Positions 8,115 through 16,951 are shown, numbered from the stretch's first letter. The stretch is DNA of 43,378 bases from Zoogloea sp. (GCF_028689785.1 NZ_JAQVCN010000041.1:1-43378), one strand, 5' to 3'. A program made the numbers and translations. Notes: generated by a model not told the origin, from the sequence alone.

Positions 8115-8131
8115 TGAATTCGACCCCATGG
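8115..8131. repeat. Partial family A repeat
   Basis: TGAATTCGACCCCATGG matches one arm of the family A repeat, just after the stop of the SpmAB-like gene (minus strand). The opposite arm is not present as a clear copy. Confidence 0.5.
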
Positions 8132-8144
8132 AGGCCTTAGCCGC

Positions 8145-9395
8145 TCACCCACCGTGGTAGAACAGATACCCCACGCCGATGGCACCGACCAGGCCGACCA
8201 AGTCGGCGATCAGGCCGCAGGCGACGGCGTGGCGCATGCGGGTGATGTTGACGCTGCCGAAGTACACCGCGAGCACGTAGAAGGTGGTTTCGGTGGAGCC
8301 CTGGATGATGGCGGCGAGGCGGCCGGGGAAGGAGTCGACGCCGTGGGTGGTCATGACGTCCACCATCAGGCCGCGGGCGCCGCTGCCGCTGAGGGTCTTC
8401 ATGAGGCCGACGGGGAGGGCGGGGACGAAGTCTGCGTTGAGGCCGAGGGCCAGCACGACGCTGCGGATGCCGTCGATGAGGTAGTCCATGCAGCCGCTGT
8501 TGCGGAACAGGGAGATGGCGGCAAGCATGGCGATGAGGTAGGGGATGATCTGCACCGCGACGCCAAAGCCGTCGCGGGCGCCTTCGACGAAGGCTTCATA
8601 CACGTCCACGCCGCGCCAGGCGGCCACGCCGACGAAGAGGACGATGAGGGACAGGATGGTGCCGCTGCCCAGCAGGCCGATGGTCTGGGCCATCTGCTCG
8701 GGGGGCAGAGGGGCGAGCCAGGCGTAGAGGGCGCCCATCAAGGCGGCAAAACCGGCAAATACGGCGAGAACCGGGGCGCACAGCAGGTTGATGCGCTGCC
8801 AGGCGGCCACGGCGATGAGCCCGGCGGTGAAGGAGATGAAGGTGCTCAGCAGGGTGGGCAGGAAGATGTCCGCCGCGTTGAAGTGGGTGAGCCCCTGCTG
8901 TACCGCCATGCTCTGGCGGATGGCGATGACCGAGGTGGGGATGAGGGTGATGCCCGCGGTGTTGAGCACCAGGAACATGATCATCGGGTTGCTGGCGGTG
9001 TCCTTGTGCGGGTTGAGCTCCTGCAGTTCGCGCATGGCCTTCAGGCCCAGGGGCGTGGCAGCGTTGTCGAGGCCGAGCATGTTGGCGGAGACGTTCATCA
9101 CGATGCTGCCGCTGGCGGGGTGGCCGGTGGGGATGTCGGGGAAGACGCGCCGGAAAAACGGGGCCACCAGGCGGCCGAAGAGCTGGATGAGGCCGCCCTT
9201 TTCACCGATCTTCATGATGCCCAGCCACAGGCTCATGATGCCGACCAGGCCGATGGCAATGTCGAAGCCGGTTTTGGCGGTGTCGAAGAGGCCGCTGAGC
9301 AGGCGCCCGAAGACGCTCATGTCGCCCTGCAGGGTTTGCACGAGGGCGGCGAGGAATCCGACCAGAACGAAGGCGACCCAGATGCGGTTGAGCAC
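8145..9395 (-). CDS. Fused SpmA/SpmB-type nucleoside-recognition (Gate) membrane protein
   Basis: 416 residues with about ten hydrophobic segments. The N-terminal half resembles spore maturation protein SpmA (MSLWLGIMKIGEKGGL, then GSIVMNVSANMLGLDNAATP). The C-terminal half resembles SpmB (AFVEGARDGFGVAVQIIPYL, then SGSGARGLMVDVM and QGSTETTFYVLAVYFGS). In Bacillus these two proteins help dehydrate the spore core. In non-sporulating proteobacteria the fusion is common and its substrate is unknown; the Gate domain is shared with nucleoside transporters. The start is a GTG at 9395 without a good ribosome site. A family A repeat lies just downstream. Confidence 0.85.
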   Translation of the reverse strand: MLNRIWVAFVLVGFLAALVQTLQGDMSVFGRLLSGLFDTAKTGFDIAIGLVGIMSLWLGIMKIGEKGGLIQLFGRLVAPFFRRVFPDIPTGHPASGSIVMNVSANMLGLDNAATPLGLKAMRELQELNPHKDTASNPMIMFLVLNTAGITLIPTSVIAIRQSMAVQQGLTHFNAADIFLPTLLSTFISFTAGLIAVAAWQRINLLCAPVLAVFAGFAALMGALYAWLAPLPPEQMAQTIGLLGSGTILSLIVLFVGVAAWRGVDVYEAFVEGARDGFGVAVQIIPYLIAMLAAISLFRNSGCMDYLIDGIRSVVLALGLNADFVPALPVGLMKTLSGSGARGLMVDVMTTHGVDSFPGRLAAIIQGSTETTFYVLAVYFGSVNITRMRHAVACGLIADLVGLVGAIGVGYLFYHGG

Positions 9396-9460
9396 GGTGC
9401 GGGGGGCCGGCGGCCCTAGGCGGTAAAGCTCGGCAGTCTAGCCGCCGCGGGCGGGGGCTG

Positions 9461-10162
9461 TCACCGCCGGGGCAGATCCCAGGCGGCCTGGAGGGCGGCG
9501 TAGTCCGGCTCCGCTAACTGGGCCAGTACGGGCTGGCGGGCGGGGTCGAGCCAGCGGGCGAGCCGGGTCATGGGGGCAAGGCCCATGGCGGTGCAGCCGG
9601 CGGTGGGGGTGGTGGGGCTCTCCCACACATGCAGGAAGATGCACGAGCCAGCACCCGGCAGGGGCGGGTGGCTGTTGTGGGCCACCACGGCGCCCAGGGT
9701 GTAGCGGGCATCACGGCGCAGCATGTCCTCGCAGGATGTCCAGTCCCGGGGTGTGCTGCGGGCGTCGACCAGGCGGTTGTAATGGCGTGAGGCGGGGTCG
9801 TCCACGCATTTCAGGTCAGGGTGGGTGGCGTGATAGGGCAGGCGGTAGTCCCCTGCCGGGGCGGCCCCGAACAGGGCGGTGATGGCAAACACGCCTGCGG
9901 GCGCCCGCCCGTCGCCCTCCTGCTTCTGTTGCCCCGGCTGGGCGGGATGCAGCCCCCGGCCCCAGGCCAGGCCGCTGCGGCCGAGGGTGACGGGGATGAG
10001 CTCACCCACCGGCTGCCATGCGCCGCCCGGCGGCCGTTCGAAGGGCTGCAAGTGCCCCGTGGTGGCGTCGGCATGCCCGGCCAGGCAGAGCAGGAGCTGG
10101 GTGTTGTGGCGGGCTGGCATGGTGCGGCTCAGCTGAGGGCGGGTGTGAGGGGTGGTGGGCAT
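9461..10162 (-). CDS. L,D-transpeptidase (YkuD) family protein
   Basis: 233 residues, or 219 from the inner ATG at 10120. The YkuD catalytic signature is seen as SCIFLHVW (His178) followed by TAGCTAM (Cys190 as nucleophile). Upstream blocks GRSGLAWGRG and GVFAITALFG are typical of the YkuD-like group near ErfK/YbiS. The family cross-links peptidoglycan or attaches lipoproteins in the periplasm, but no signal peptide is visible here, so location is uncertain. ATG 10162 has a GGAGG site but lies inside the end of modD; ATG 10120 starts after the modD stop. Either way the pair is tightly linked. Confidence 0.78.
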   Translation of the reverse strand: MPTTPHTRPQLSRTMPARHNTQLLLCLAGHADATTGHLQPFERPPGGAWQPVGELIPVTLGRSGLAWGRGLHPAQPGQQKQEGDGRAPAGVFAITALFGAAPAGDYRLPYHATHPDLKCVDDPASRHYNRLVDARSTPRDWTSCEDMLRRDARYTLGAVVAHNSHPPLPGAGSCIFLHVWESPTTPTAGCTAMGLAPMTRLARWLDPARQPVLAQLAEPDYAALQAAWDLPRR

Positions 10163-11013
10163 GGGGGGATCGCCTCCATCGTCACCGCCACATCCCGTGG
10201 TGCGCCCTGGTAGGGGGCGCTGCTCACCAGGATCTGCGCCCCGGTTGCGGCATAGGCTTGTGCATTGTCCGGGGTCACTCCGCCGGCGACGGCGATCTGG
10301 CAGCGCCCGGTGCCGGCCCGGGTGACCACTTGTCTGATGATCTCCGGTGCGCATTTTTCCAGCTGGATGACGTCGGCGCCGGCATGCATCCAGCGGGCCG
10401 CCTCGTCGGCACTGGCTACTTCCACGACCACCTGGCGCTCGGGCCAGGCCTGTTTCAGGCGGGCGATGAGCTGGGCCGGCTGCAGATCGCCGAGAAAGGC
10501 GCGGTGCTCGGCAAACACCAGCAGGGTGTCGGAGATGCTTAGACGATGGGGGGCCGCCCCGCCGCAGAGGATGGCCTTGACGGAGAGGGATTTGCTGCCA
10601 GGGTGGTGCTTGCGGGTGCAGGCTACGCGCACCAGGGGGTTGCCCCGGCGGGCGGCGGCCAGCAGTTCGGCGGTCGCGCTGGCGATGCCGCCGGCGTACT
10701 CCATCAGGGTCTGGGCAGGCTTCCACACCCGGTGCAGGTCGGCCGCGCGGCCGGTGAAGCTCAGGAGCGGGGTGCCGGGCTCTACCACCGTGCCGCTGGG
10801 CACCACCTCGCCCTTGATCTCCAGGCCACGCAACACACCCATGCGTGCGGCCTCTTCGCTGCCGCACACCACCTGGGCGTGGCGGGCGTGGAAGTGCATG
10901 CGGCCGGGGAGCGTGCTGATGCCGAGCCCCCACGAGGTGGCGTCGCCCCAGGGGGCGTCGTCGGTCAGCAGGGCGTCGAGCTCGATGTCGGTGAGAGTGT
11001 AGGGGTTGGGCAT
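10129..11013 (-). CDS. modD: ModD, quinolinate phosphoribosyltransferase-like protein
   Basis: 294 residues of the NadC/ModD fold: an N-terminal mixed domain (TLTDIELDALLTDDAPWGD) and a C-terminal barrel (KHHPGSKSLSVKAILCGG, HAGADVIQLEKC, VAGGVTPDNAQAYAATGA). ModD replaces several NadC active-site positions and is classically linked to molybdate transport genes; its reaction is not settled. No mod transport or nifD-type gene is seen near it in this window. An AAGG site precedes ATG 11013. The 3' end overlaps the YkuD gene's upstream start by 34 bp. Confidence 0.85.
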   Translation of the reverse strand: MPNPYTLTDIELDALLTDDAPWGDATSWGLGISTLPGRMHFHARHAQVVCGSEEAARMGVLRGLEIKGEVVPSGTVVEPGTPLLSFTGRAADLHRVWKPAQTLMEYAGGIASATAELLAAARRGNPLVRVACTRKHHPGSKSLSVKAILCGGAAPHRLSISDTLLVFAEHRAFLGDLQPAQLIARLKQAWPERQVVVEVASADEAARWMHAGADVIQLEKCAPEIIRQVVTRAGTGRCQIAVAGGVTPDNAQAYAATGAQILVSSAPYQGAPRDVAVTMEAIPPCPPPLTPALS

Positions 11014-11102
11014 GGACCTTGGGGGCGGACGCGGACGCCCTTCAGCATAGCCAGACGGGAAATCCGTGAAAAGCCGGATGTGTTGCGCACGTCTGGGGGG
11101 CT

Positions 11103-12842
11103 TCAGTGCGTCAGGATGCGCAGCGCCAGCAGGGCGATGACCGCGAGGCCCAGGAGCGCGGTGGTGGCTTTCCAGAACATCACCGGGTTGCGTTCGATGA
11201 GGGGCGGGTTGCTGCGCCGGGTGAATTCGCTGCCCGGGGCCTTGAGATCCTGGATGAACTCGGAGATCACCTCCTGACGCTTGGCTGGGCTGGGGTGCAG
11301 GGCCTTGGCGAGGACGGCGTCCACCCAGGCGGGGAGGTCGGGCCGGTGGTGGCGGGCGGGCACGTAGCGCAGGCGGCGCAGATCGTCGGGGCTGCGTACC
11401 CGGGGGGCGTCGAGGCCGTAGGGGAGCTGGCCGGTGAGGAGCTGATAGCTGAGGGTGGCCAGGGCGAAGAGCTCGCTGCGCGGGCTGCCGGCCGCGCCCA
11501 GCAGGACTTCCGGGGCGGTGTATTGCAGGCTGCCGGGCACGGCACAGGCCAGGGCATCCCGGTGGGTTTCGGCCAGGCCTTCCACGTGGGCGCTGGCCAG
11601 GTCGATGAGCTTGACCGTGCCCTGGGGGTCGATCATCACGTTCTCCGGGCGCAGATCCTGGTGGAGCATTTCGCGGCGGTGCAGGGCCTGCAGGCCCTGG
11701 GCGATCTGGGCGACGAGGCCGCGCACGCTGTCGAGGCCGGGCTGGGGGTTATCCACCCGCCACTGGGCCAGGGTCTGGCCCTCGATGAACTCCATGGCCA
11801 CGAAGAGGTGGCTGCGGGGCCGGTCGCCGGGCCAGGCCTTGACCACATGGGGGTTGTCGATGCGCCGGGCGATCCACTCTTCAAGGACGAAGCGGTCGAG
11901 GTATTCCGGGTCTTGCTGCAGGTCCACCGAGGGGGTCTTGATGACCCAGGGCTGCCCGCTCTGCTCGTCAATGGCCAGGTGCAGGTGGCTGCGGGCGCTT
12001 ACCTGCAGTTCGCGCAGGATGGTGAAGCCCTCGAAGCTCATGCGCGGGGCCAGGGTGGGCGGCAGGGCCAGCCCCTCGCGGCCGAGCTGGGGGTGGGGGG
12101 CATCGCGGGCGGGCAGGCTGTCGATGCGCAGGAGCTGCAGGGTGGCATCGTCGTCGGAACCTCGCGCCTGGGCCAGAGCCACCAGCGCGGCGGCGGCGGC
12201 ATCCAGGTCGGCGGGGTGGGTGGCGAGGGCCTGCTGCACGTCGGCTGCCTGGAGCAGGGCGTAGGCCCCGTCGGTGGCCAGCAGATAGACCTCGCCGGCC
12301 TCGGCCTCCCAGCCCCGGTAGTCGATCTCCACGTAGGGCCCGGCGCCCAGGGCGCGGCCCAGATAGGACTCGGTGGACGACAGACCGACCCGGTGGTCGT
12401 CGCTGAGTTGTTCGAGGGCCTGGGGGTGGAGCCGGTAGATGCGCGAGTCACCCACATGCAGCAGGTGCAGCTCACGCCCCTTGAGGATCAGGGCGCTGAA
12501 GGTGCACACATAGCCCCGGTCCTTCTCGAAGCGGGCATCACTGCCCATGGTCTGGGCATGAAGCCAGGCGTTGGTGGCACTCAGCACGCGCTCGGCGGCG
12601 CGGCGTACCGACCAGGCTTCGGAGGTGGCGTAGTAGTCCTCGAGAAAGGAGCGGACGGCGGTCTGGCTGGCCAGCTGGCTGACCTGGCTGGTGCTGATGC
12701 CGTCGGCCAGGGCCAGGACGATGCCCTTGCCGGCGAGCTGGTGTCCGCGGGGCAGGCAGGCCCCGTGAAAATCCTGGTTGATGTGATCGTCGGCCGCCAG
12801 GGAAGCCTGGCCAAGGCTGACACGCAAGCCGGGGGCAGACAT
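11103..12842 (-). CDS. Bifunctional PP2C phosphatase / Ser-Thr protein kinase with C-terminal TM
   Basis: 579 residues. The PP2C domain (about 8-240) has its metal ligands: NQD (Asp24), ADG (Asp47), GDSR (131-134), TDG (Asp191) and DDDAT (231-234). The kinase domain (about 268-530) has VIK (Lys302), HQDLRPEN (Asp396, Asn401), LIDLA in place of DFG (Asp414) and APE (443-445). The glycine-rich loop is missing its glycines (RELQVSARSHLHLA) and HRD reads HQD. The kinase is therefore atypical but keeps the catalytic residues. A single TM (about 556-576) anchors it with both domains in the cytosol. It lies 26 bp downstream of the nitrite transporter gene in the nirBD operon. Inference: reversible phosphorylation tunes nitrite/nitrate uptake or reduction. 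The longer open frame upstream is a shadow of the transporter gene; ATG 12842 begins the domain. Confidence 0.88.
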   Translation of the reverse strand: MSAPGLRVSLGQASLAADDHINQDFHGACLPRGHQLAGKGIVLALADGISTSQVSQLASQTAVRSFLEDYYATSEAWSVRRAAERVLSATNAWLHAQTMGSDARFEKDRGYVCTFSALILKGRELHLLHVGDSRIYRLHPQALEQLSDDHRVGLSSTESYLGRALGAGPYVEIDYRGWEAEAGEVYLLATDGAYALLQAADVQQALATHPADLDAAAAALVALAQARGSDDDATLQLLRIDSLPARDAPHPQLGREGLALPPTLAPRMSFEGFTILRELQVSARSHLHLAIDEQSGQPWVIKTPSVDLQQDPEYLDRFVLEEWIARRIDNPHVVKAWPGDRPRSHLFVAMEFIEGQTLAQWRVDNPQPGLDSVRGLVAQIAQGLQALHRREMLHQDLRPENVMIDPQGTVKLIDLASAHVEGLAETHRDALACAVPGSLQYTAPEVLLGAAGSPRSELFALATLSYQLLTGQLPYGLDAPRVRSPDDLRRLRYVPARHHRPDLPAWVDAVLAKALHPSPAKRQEVISEFIQDLKAPGSEFTRRSNPPLIERNPVMFWKATTALLGLAVIALLALRILTH

Positions 12843-12868
12843 GCCGGGCTTCCTGGCGGCGGGGGCGA

Positions 12869-13681
12869 TCAGGCGGCGCGACGCTTGGGGGCCGTCTTGT
12901 AGTGGGTGGAGTAGAGCGTGGCGCCGACGAAGGTCAGGCCGCCCACCAGGTTGCCCAGCACGGTGGGGATCTCGTTCCAGATCATGTAGTCCATAAAGGT
13001 GAAGTTGCCGCCCAGCATGAGGCCCGACGGGAACAGGTACATGTTGACGATGCTGTGCTCGAAACCCATGTAGAAGAACACCAGGATGGGCATCCACATG
13101 GCGATGACCTTGCCCGATACGCTGGTGGACATCATGGCGGCGACGACGCCGGTGGACACCATCCAGTTGCACATCACGGCCCGGATGAACAGGGTCAGCA
13201 TGCCGCCGGCACCGTGGGCGGCGTAGCCCACCGTGCGGCCTTCGCCGATGTGGCCGATCTTCTGGCCGATGGCGTTGGGGGCCTCGGTGAAGCCATTGGT
13301 GAAAATGACAGCCATGAACACGGCCACGGTCAGGGCGCCGGCAAAGTTGCCGGTGAACACCAGGCCCCAGTTGCGCAGCACGCCGTTCCAGGTGGCGCCA
13401 GGGCGCTTGTCCATCACAGCCAGCGGAGCGAGGGTGAACACGCCGGTGAGCAGGTCGAAGCCCAGCAGGTAGAGCATGCAGAAGCCCACCGGAAAGAGCA
13501 GGGCGCCGATCAGCGGGTTGCCGGTGTTGACCGACACGCTGACCGCAAAGGCGGCGGCCAGGGCCAGGATGGCACCGGCCATGTAGGCCCGGATCAGGGT
13601 GTCGCGGGTGGACATGAGCAGCTTGGATTCACCTGCGTCCACCATTTTGGTGACGAACTCGGCGGGGGCGAGATAGGCCAT
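12869..13681 (-). CDS. Formate/nitrite transporter family protein, probable nitrite channel
   Basis: 270 residues of the FocA/NirC (FNT) family with six TM helices. It keeps the family blocks AGAILALAAAFAVSVS near TM1-2, LLGFDLLTGVFTL, NWGLVFTGNFAGAL and FFYMGFEHSIVNMYL with the conserved pore-side His. FNT proteins form pentamers that move formate, nitrite or related anions across the inner membrane. Its position just after nirD makes nitrite the likely substrate, delivering it to NirBD. The gap to nirD (about 160 bp) holds a paired inverted repeat, so its expression may depend partly on RNA processing there. Confidence 0.9.
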   Translation of the reverse strand: MAYLAPAEFVTKMVDAGESKLLMSTRDTLIRAYMAGAILALAAAFAVSVSVNTGNPLIGALLFPVGFCMLYLLGFDLLTGVFTLAPLAVMDKRPGATWNGVLRNWGLVFTGNFAGALTVAVFMAVIFTNGFTEAPNAIGQKIGHIGEGRTVGYAAHGAGGMLTLFIRAVMCNWMVSTGVVAAMMSTSVSGKVIAMWMPILVFFYMGFEHSIVNMYLFPSGLMLGGNFTFMDYMIWNEIPTVLGNLVGGLTFVGATLYSTHYKTAPKRRAA

Positions 13682-13736
13682 GGGATTACCTTTTCAAAGT
13701 TGTTGAGGGGGCTGTGCAGGGGCGTGTTGGGGCGAT

Positions 13737-13823
13737 GTAGGGGCGACTTCAGTCGTCCATCCCCACGTCATCCACGGGCAAGCCGTTCACCGGAGTCCGC
13801 GGGCGACTGAAATCGCCCCTGCA
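13737..13823. repeat. REPIN-like pair, family B, between nirD and the FNT gene
   Basis: The left unit at 13737-13758 begins GTAGGGGCGACTTC. The inverted right unit at 13801-13823 reads GTAG-equivalent (GCAG)-GGGCGATTTC on the other strand. Over 23 bp the arms differ at three positions, and about 42 bp separate them. Each unit is itself palindromic (GACTTCAGTC) and starts with a GTAG-type tetranucleotide, the hallmark of RAYT-linked REP sequences. It lies inside an operon and could form a long mRNA hairpin. Confidence 0.75.
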
Positions 13824-13843
13824 CGCTCCCCTGACATGGGCGA

Positions 13844-14182
13844 TCAGCCCAGGGCGACCTGCACGCGGCCGCCCTCGATGCGTACGCTGTGGGCTCGCAC
13901 CGAGTATTCCGGGGTCTCAAGACAGGCGCCGGTGGCCAGATCAAAGTGGTTCTTGTAGAGCGGCGAGGCGACTACGATGTGCTCACCGAGGTTGCCGACC
14001 AGGCCCCGGGACAGGACGCTGGCACCGGACTTTGGGTCCACATTGTCGATGGCGTAGAAGCTGGCGTCGCCGATGCGGAACACCGCTACGTGGCGGTCCT
14101 CCACGAGGGCGCAGACGCCGGTGTTGGGCAGGATGTCGTCCACCGGGCACACGGTGGTCCAGGCGAGGGGGGCATTGCTCAT
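13844..14182 (-). CDS. nirD: Nitrite reductase (NADH) small subunit
   Basis: 112 residues with the Rieske-like fold of NirD, the partner of NirB. The usual Rieske Cys/His ligands are absent, as normal for this subunit (HVAVFRIGDASFYAIDN, LYKNHFDLATGACLE). The complex reduces nitrite to ammonium in the cytosol. ATG 14182 has a GGAG ribosome site and follows nirB by 10 bp. The open frame extends 31 codons upstream into nirB but lacks family similarity there. Confidence 0.93.
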   Translation of the reverse strand: MSNAPLAWTTVCPVDDILPNTGVCALVEDRHVAVFRIGDASFYAIDNVDPKSGASVLSRGLVGNLGEHIVVASPLYKNHFDLATGACLETPEYSVRAHSVRIEGGRVQVALG

Positions 14183-14192
14183 GTCGGGCTCC

Positions 14193-16727
14193 TCAGGCGG
14201 GCGTGGCAAGGGTGTCGAGGTCGGCGGTGCGCTCTTCAGGGCGGGCGGGGCGGATCTGGCCGCGCTCTTCCACAAAGACGATGTGCTCGTCGGTCTTCTC
14301 GCTATTGACGAAGGAACGGAAGCGCTGGCGCACCTCCGGCGTGGTGACGGCGGTCTTCCATTCGCACTGGTAGGTGTCCACCACCCGCTGCATCTGGGCT
14401 TCCAGCTCGGCAGCCAGGCCCAGGCTGTCGTTCACCACCACGTCCTTCAGGTAGTCGAGGCCGCCTTCCAGGTTGTCGCGCCAGGTGCTGGTGCGCTGCA
14501 GGCGGTCGGCGGTGCGCACGTAGAACATCAGGAAGCGGTCCACCAACTGGACGAGTTGTTCCCGGGTCAGGTCGGCTGCCAGCAGCTCGGCGTGACGGGG
14601 CTTCATGCCGCCGTTGCCGCATACATACAGGTTCCAGCCCTTCTCGGTGGCGATGATGCCCACGTCCTTGCCCTGGGCTTCGGCGCACTCGCGGGTGCAG
14701 CCCGACACGCCGAACTTGATCTTGTGGGGGGCGCGCAGGCCCTTGTAGCGGTTTTCCAGATCGACCGCGAAGCCCACGCTGTCACCCACGCCGTAGCGGC
14801 ACCAGGTGGAGCCGACGCAGCTCTTCACGGTGCGCAGGCTCTTGCCGTAGGCGTGGCCGGATTCGAAGCCGGCGGCGATCAGCTCTTCCCAGATGAAGGG
14901 CAGCTGCTCCACGCGGGCACCGAACAGGTCGACCCGCTGACCGCCGGTGACCTTGGTGTAGAGGCCGTATTTCTTGGCCACCTGGCCCACGGCGATGAGG
15001 CCGTCGGGGGTGACTTCGCCACCGGCCATGCGCGGCACCACCGAGTAGGTGCCGTCCTTCTGGATGTTGCCCAGGAAGTAGTCGTTGCTGTCCTGCAGGG
15101 CGGCCAGGTCTTTCTTGAGCACGAACTCGTTCCAGCACGAGGCGAAGATGCTGGCGGCGGCGGGCTTGCAGATGTCGCAGCCGAGGCCCTTGCCGTGCTT
15201 CTCCAGCAATTCGTCGAAGCTCTTGATCTCGCCCACCTTGATGAGGTGGAAGAGCTCCTGACGGGAGTAGGGGAAGTGTTCGCAGATGTGGTTGTTCACC
15301 GCCATGCCGCGCTTGGCCATCTCGGCCTTCATGACCTGGGTGACCAGGGGCACGCAGCCGCCGCAGGTGGCGCCGGCCTTGGTGCAGGCCTTCATGTCGC
15401 CGACGGTGGTGACACCTTCGCCCACGGCGGCGCAGATCTGGCCCTTGGTGACGTTGTTGCACGAGCAGATCTGGGCGCCGTCGGGCAGGGCATCCACACC
15501 CAGGCCGGGCTTGGCCTTGCCGTCGCTGGAGGGGAGGATCAGGAACTCGGGGTCTTCCGGTGGGGCGATGCCGTTGAGGGCCATCTGCAGCAGGGTGCCG
15601 TACTCGTCGGCGTTGCCCACCAGCACGGCGCCGAGCAGGCGCTTGCCGTCTTCGCTGACCACGATCTTCTTGTAGATCTGCTTGCGCTCGTCGGTGTAGC
15701 GGTAGCTGCGGCAGTTGGGGGTCTTGCTCTGGGCGTCGCCAATGCTGGCCACGTCCACACCCATCAGCTTGAGCTTGGTGCTCATGTCGGCGCCGGCAAA
15801 GCTGGCGTCGGTGTGGCCGGTGATGTGGCGGGCCACCACGCGGGCCATGTCGTAGCCGGGGGCGACCAGGCCGAAGAGCTGCTCCTTCCAGGCGGCGCAC
15901 TCGCCGATGGCGTAGATGTCCGGGTCGCTGGTGCGCAGGTGGTCGTCCACCGCGATGCCGCCGCGGGGGCCGACTGCCAGGGCGTTCTGGCGGGCGAGCT
16001 CGTCCCGGGGGCGGATGCCCGCGGAGAACACGATCATGTCGGCCTCCAGATGGCTGCCGTCGTTGAAGACCATGCGATGACGGGCACGGGCGCCGTCGGT
16101 GATCTCCACCGTGTTGCGGCTGGTGTGCACGCGCACGCCCAGCTCTTCGATCTTGCTGCGCAGGATGCGCCCGCCGTCGTCGTCCACCTGCACCGTCATC
16201 AGGCGCGGGGCAAATTCGACCACATGGGTTTCGAGGCCCAGGTCGCGCAGCGCCTTGGCGCATTCCAGGCCGAGCAGGCCACCGCCCACCACCACGCCGC
16301 TTTGCGATCGGGCGCCGCATTCGGTCATGGCTTCCAGGTCTTCGATGGTGCGATAGACGAAGCAGTCGCTGCGGTCATTGCCCTTGACCGGCGGAACGAA
16401 GGGCGAGGAGCCGGTGGCCAGCACCAGCTTGTCGTAGCTCAGCACCTCGCCATCGGCGGTGGTGACCGTCTTGTGGCGCCGGTCGATGGCCGCAGCGCGG
16501 GTCTTCAGACGCAGGGAGAAACCGCTCTTGTCGAAGAAGCCGGGCTCCACCAGGGAGAGATCGTCGGCGCTCTTGCCGGCGAAGAATTCGGACAGATGCA
16601 CCCGGTCGTAGGCGGCACGAGGCTCCTCGCACAGCACGGTGACTTCGGTGGGGACGGATGCCTGGAGGTGAAGTTCTTCGAGGAACTTGTGACCCACCAT
16701 GCCATGACCAACAACAATGATTTTCAT
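14193..16727 (-). CDS. nirB: Nitrite reductase (NAD(P)H) large subunit
   Basis: 844 residues. The order is FAD domain (VVGHGMVG, residues 5-12), NAD(P)H domain (VVVGGGLLGLE, 145-155), BFD-like [2Fe-2S] motif (Cys421, Cys423, Cys455, Cys458), then the sulfite/nitrite reductase half. The sirohaem/[4Fe-4S] ligands are Cys637, Cys643, Cys677 and Cys681. It catalyses six-electron reduction of nitrite to ammonium. The true start is ATG 16727 (AGGA ribosome site, Rossmann fold begins at once); 41 codons of open frame upstream are leader sequence. Upstream lie a candidate NtrC/sigma-54 promoter and a two-hairpin leader, which point to an assimilatory, nitrogen-controlled role. nirD, an FNT transporter and a kinase/phosphatase follow on the same strand. 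Confidence 0.95.
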   Translation of the reverse strand: MKIIVVGHGMVGHKFLEELHLQASVPTEVTVLCEEPRAAYDRVHLSEFFAGKSADDLSLVEPGFFDKSGFSLRLKTRAAAIDRRHKTVTTADGEVLSYDKLVLATGSSPFVPPVKGNDRSDCFVYRTIEDLEAMTECGARSQSGVVVGGGLLGLECAKALRDLGLETHVVEFAPRLMTVQVDDDGGRILRSKIEELGVRVHTSRNTVEITDGARARHRMVFNDGSHLEADMIVFSAGIRPRDELARQNALAVGPRGGIAVDDHLRTSDPDIYAIGECAAWKEQLFGLVAPGYDMARVVARHITGHTDASFAGADMSTKLKLMGVDVASIGDAQSKTPNCRSYRYTDERKQIYKKIVVSEDGKRLLGAVLVGNADEYGTLLQMALNGIAPPEDPEFLILPSSDGKAKPGLGVDALPDGAQICSCNNVTKGQICAAVGEGVTTVGDMKACTKAGATCGGCVPLVTQVMKAEMAKRGMAVNNHICEHFPYSRQELFHLIKVGEIKSFDELLEKHGKGLGCDICKPAAASIFASCWNEFVLKKDLAALQDSNDYFLGNIQKDGTYSVVPRMAGGEVTPDGLIAVGQVAKKYGLYTKVTGGQRVDLFGARVEQLPFIWEELIAAGFESGHAYGKSLRTVKSCVGSTWCRYGVGDSVGFAVDLENRYKGLRAPHKIKFGVSGCTRECAEAQGKDVGIIATEKGWNLYVCGNGGMKPRHAELLAADLTREQLVQLVDRFLMFYVRTADRLQRTSTWRDNLEGGLDYLKDVVVNDSLGLAAELEAQMQRVVDTYQCEWKTAVTTPEVRQRFRSFVNSEKTDEHIVFVEERGQIRPARPEERTADLDTLATPA

Positions 16728-16888
16728 GATTAATCCTGCACGTCCTGGTCTCCCTGGGGACCGTGCGGGATGTCCGTGCCGGGCTCGGAGAATGAGCGGC
16801 GCAGACATCATGGCCCCCGCGAAACGCGGATCGAAATCGGGTTGGAACAACGAGGTGGCGGGTGCTTGCGCACGCGACTCGCTCGGGT

Positions 16889-16940
16889 TCCGCCGTCGTT
16901 GGCGGAGGCACTTAGGCCCGCGGCGGCACTGCCAGCGGGC
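16889..16940 (-). promoter_or_regulatory. Two-hairpin ANTAR-type (NasT/NasR) antitermination target in the nirB leader
   Basis: Read on the minus strand, hairpin P1 (16940-16916) has arms GCCCGC/GCGGGC and GGC/GCC with one bulged U, and a hexaloop AGUGCC. After a 9-nt linker, P2 (16906-16889) has a 6-bp stem UCCGCC/GGCGGA and hexaloop AACGAC. Both loops have A at position 1 and G at position 4, the established rule for RNAs bound by ANTAR antiterminators such as NasT and NasR. P1 begins at about the first transcribed nucleotide predicted from the sigma-54 element. The 3' arm of P2 could instead pair with CCGCC at 16861-16857, but the downstream T-tract is poor, so the terminator is uncertain. 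Confidence 0.6.
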
Positions 16941-16951
16941 AAGAAGGGGTT

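Noticed and set aside
8154..9419. Plus-strand frame opposite the SpmAB-like gene, rich in Asp/Glu/His/Gly
   Set aside because: Composition is that of the complement of hydrophobic codons in a membrane protein.
14073..16733. Long plus-strand open frame (about 886 codons) opposite nirB and nirD
   Set aside because: It mirrors the minus-strand nirB codons in a GC-rich genome, is rich in His/Ala/Gly/Val runs, and resembles no protein family. nirB is unmistakable on the other strand.
16728..16888. Small gene in the nirB leader (open frames on both strands)
   Set aside because: No ribosome site or family likeness; the region is better explained as a long regulated leader.
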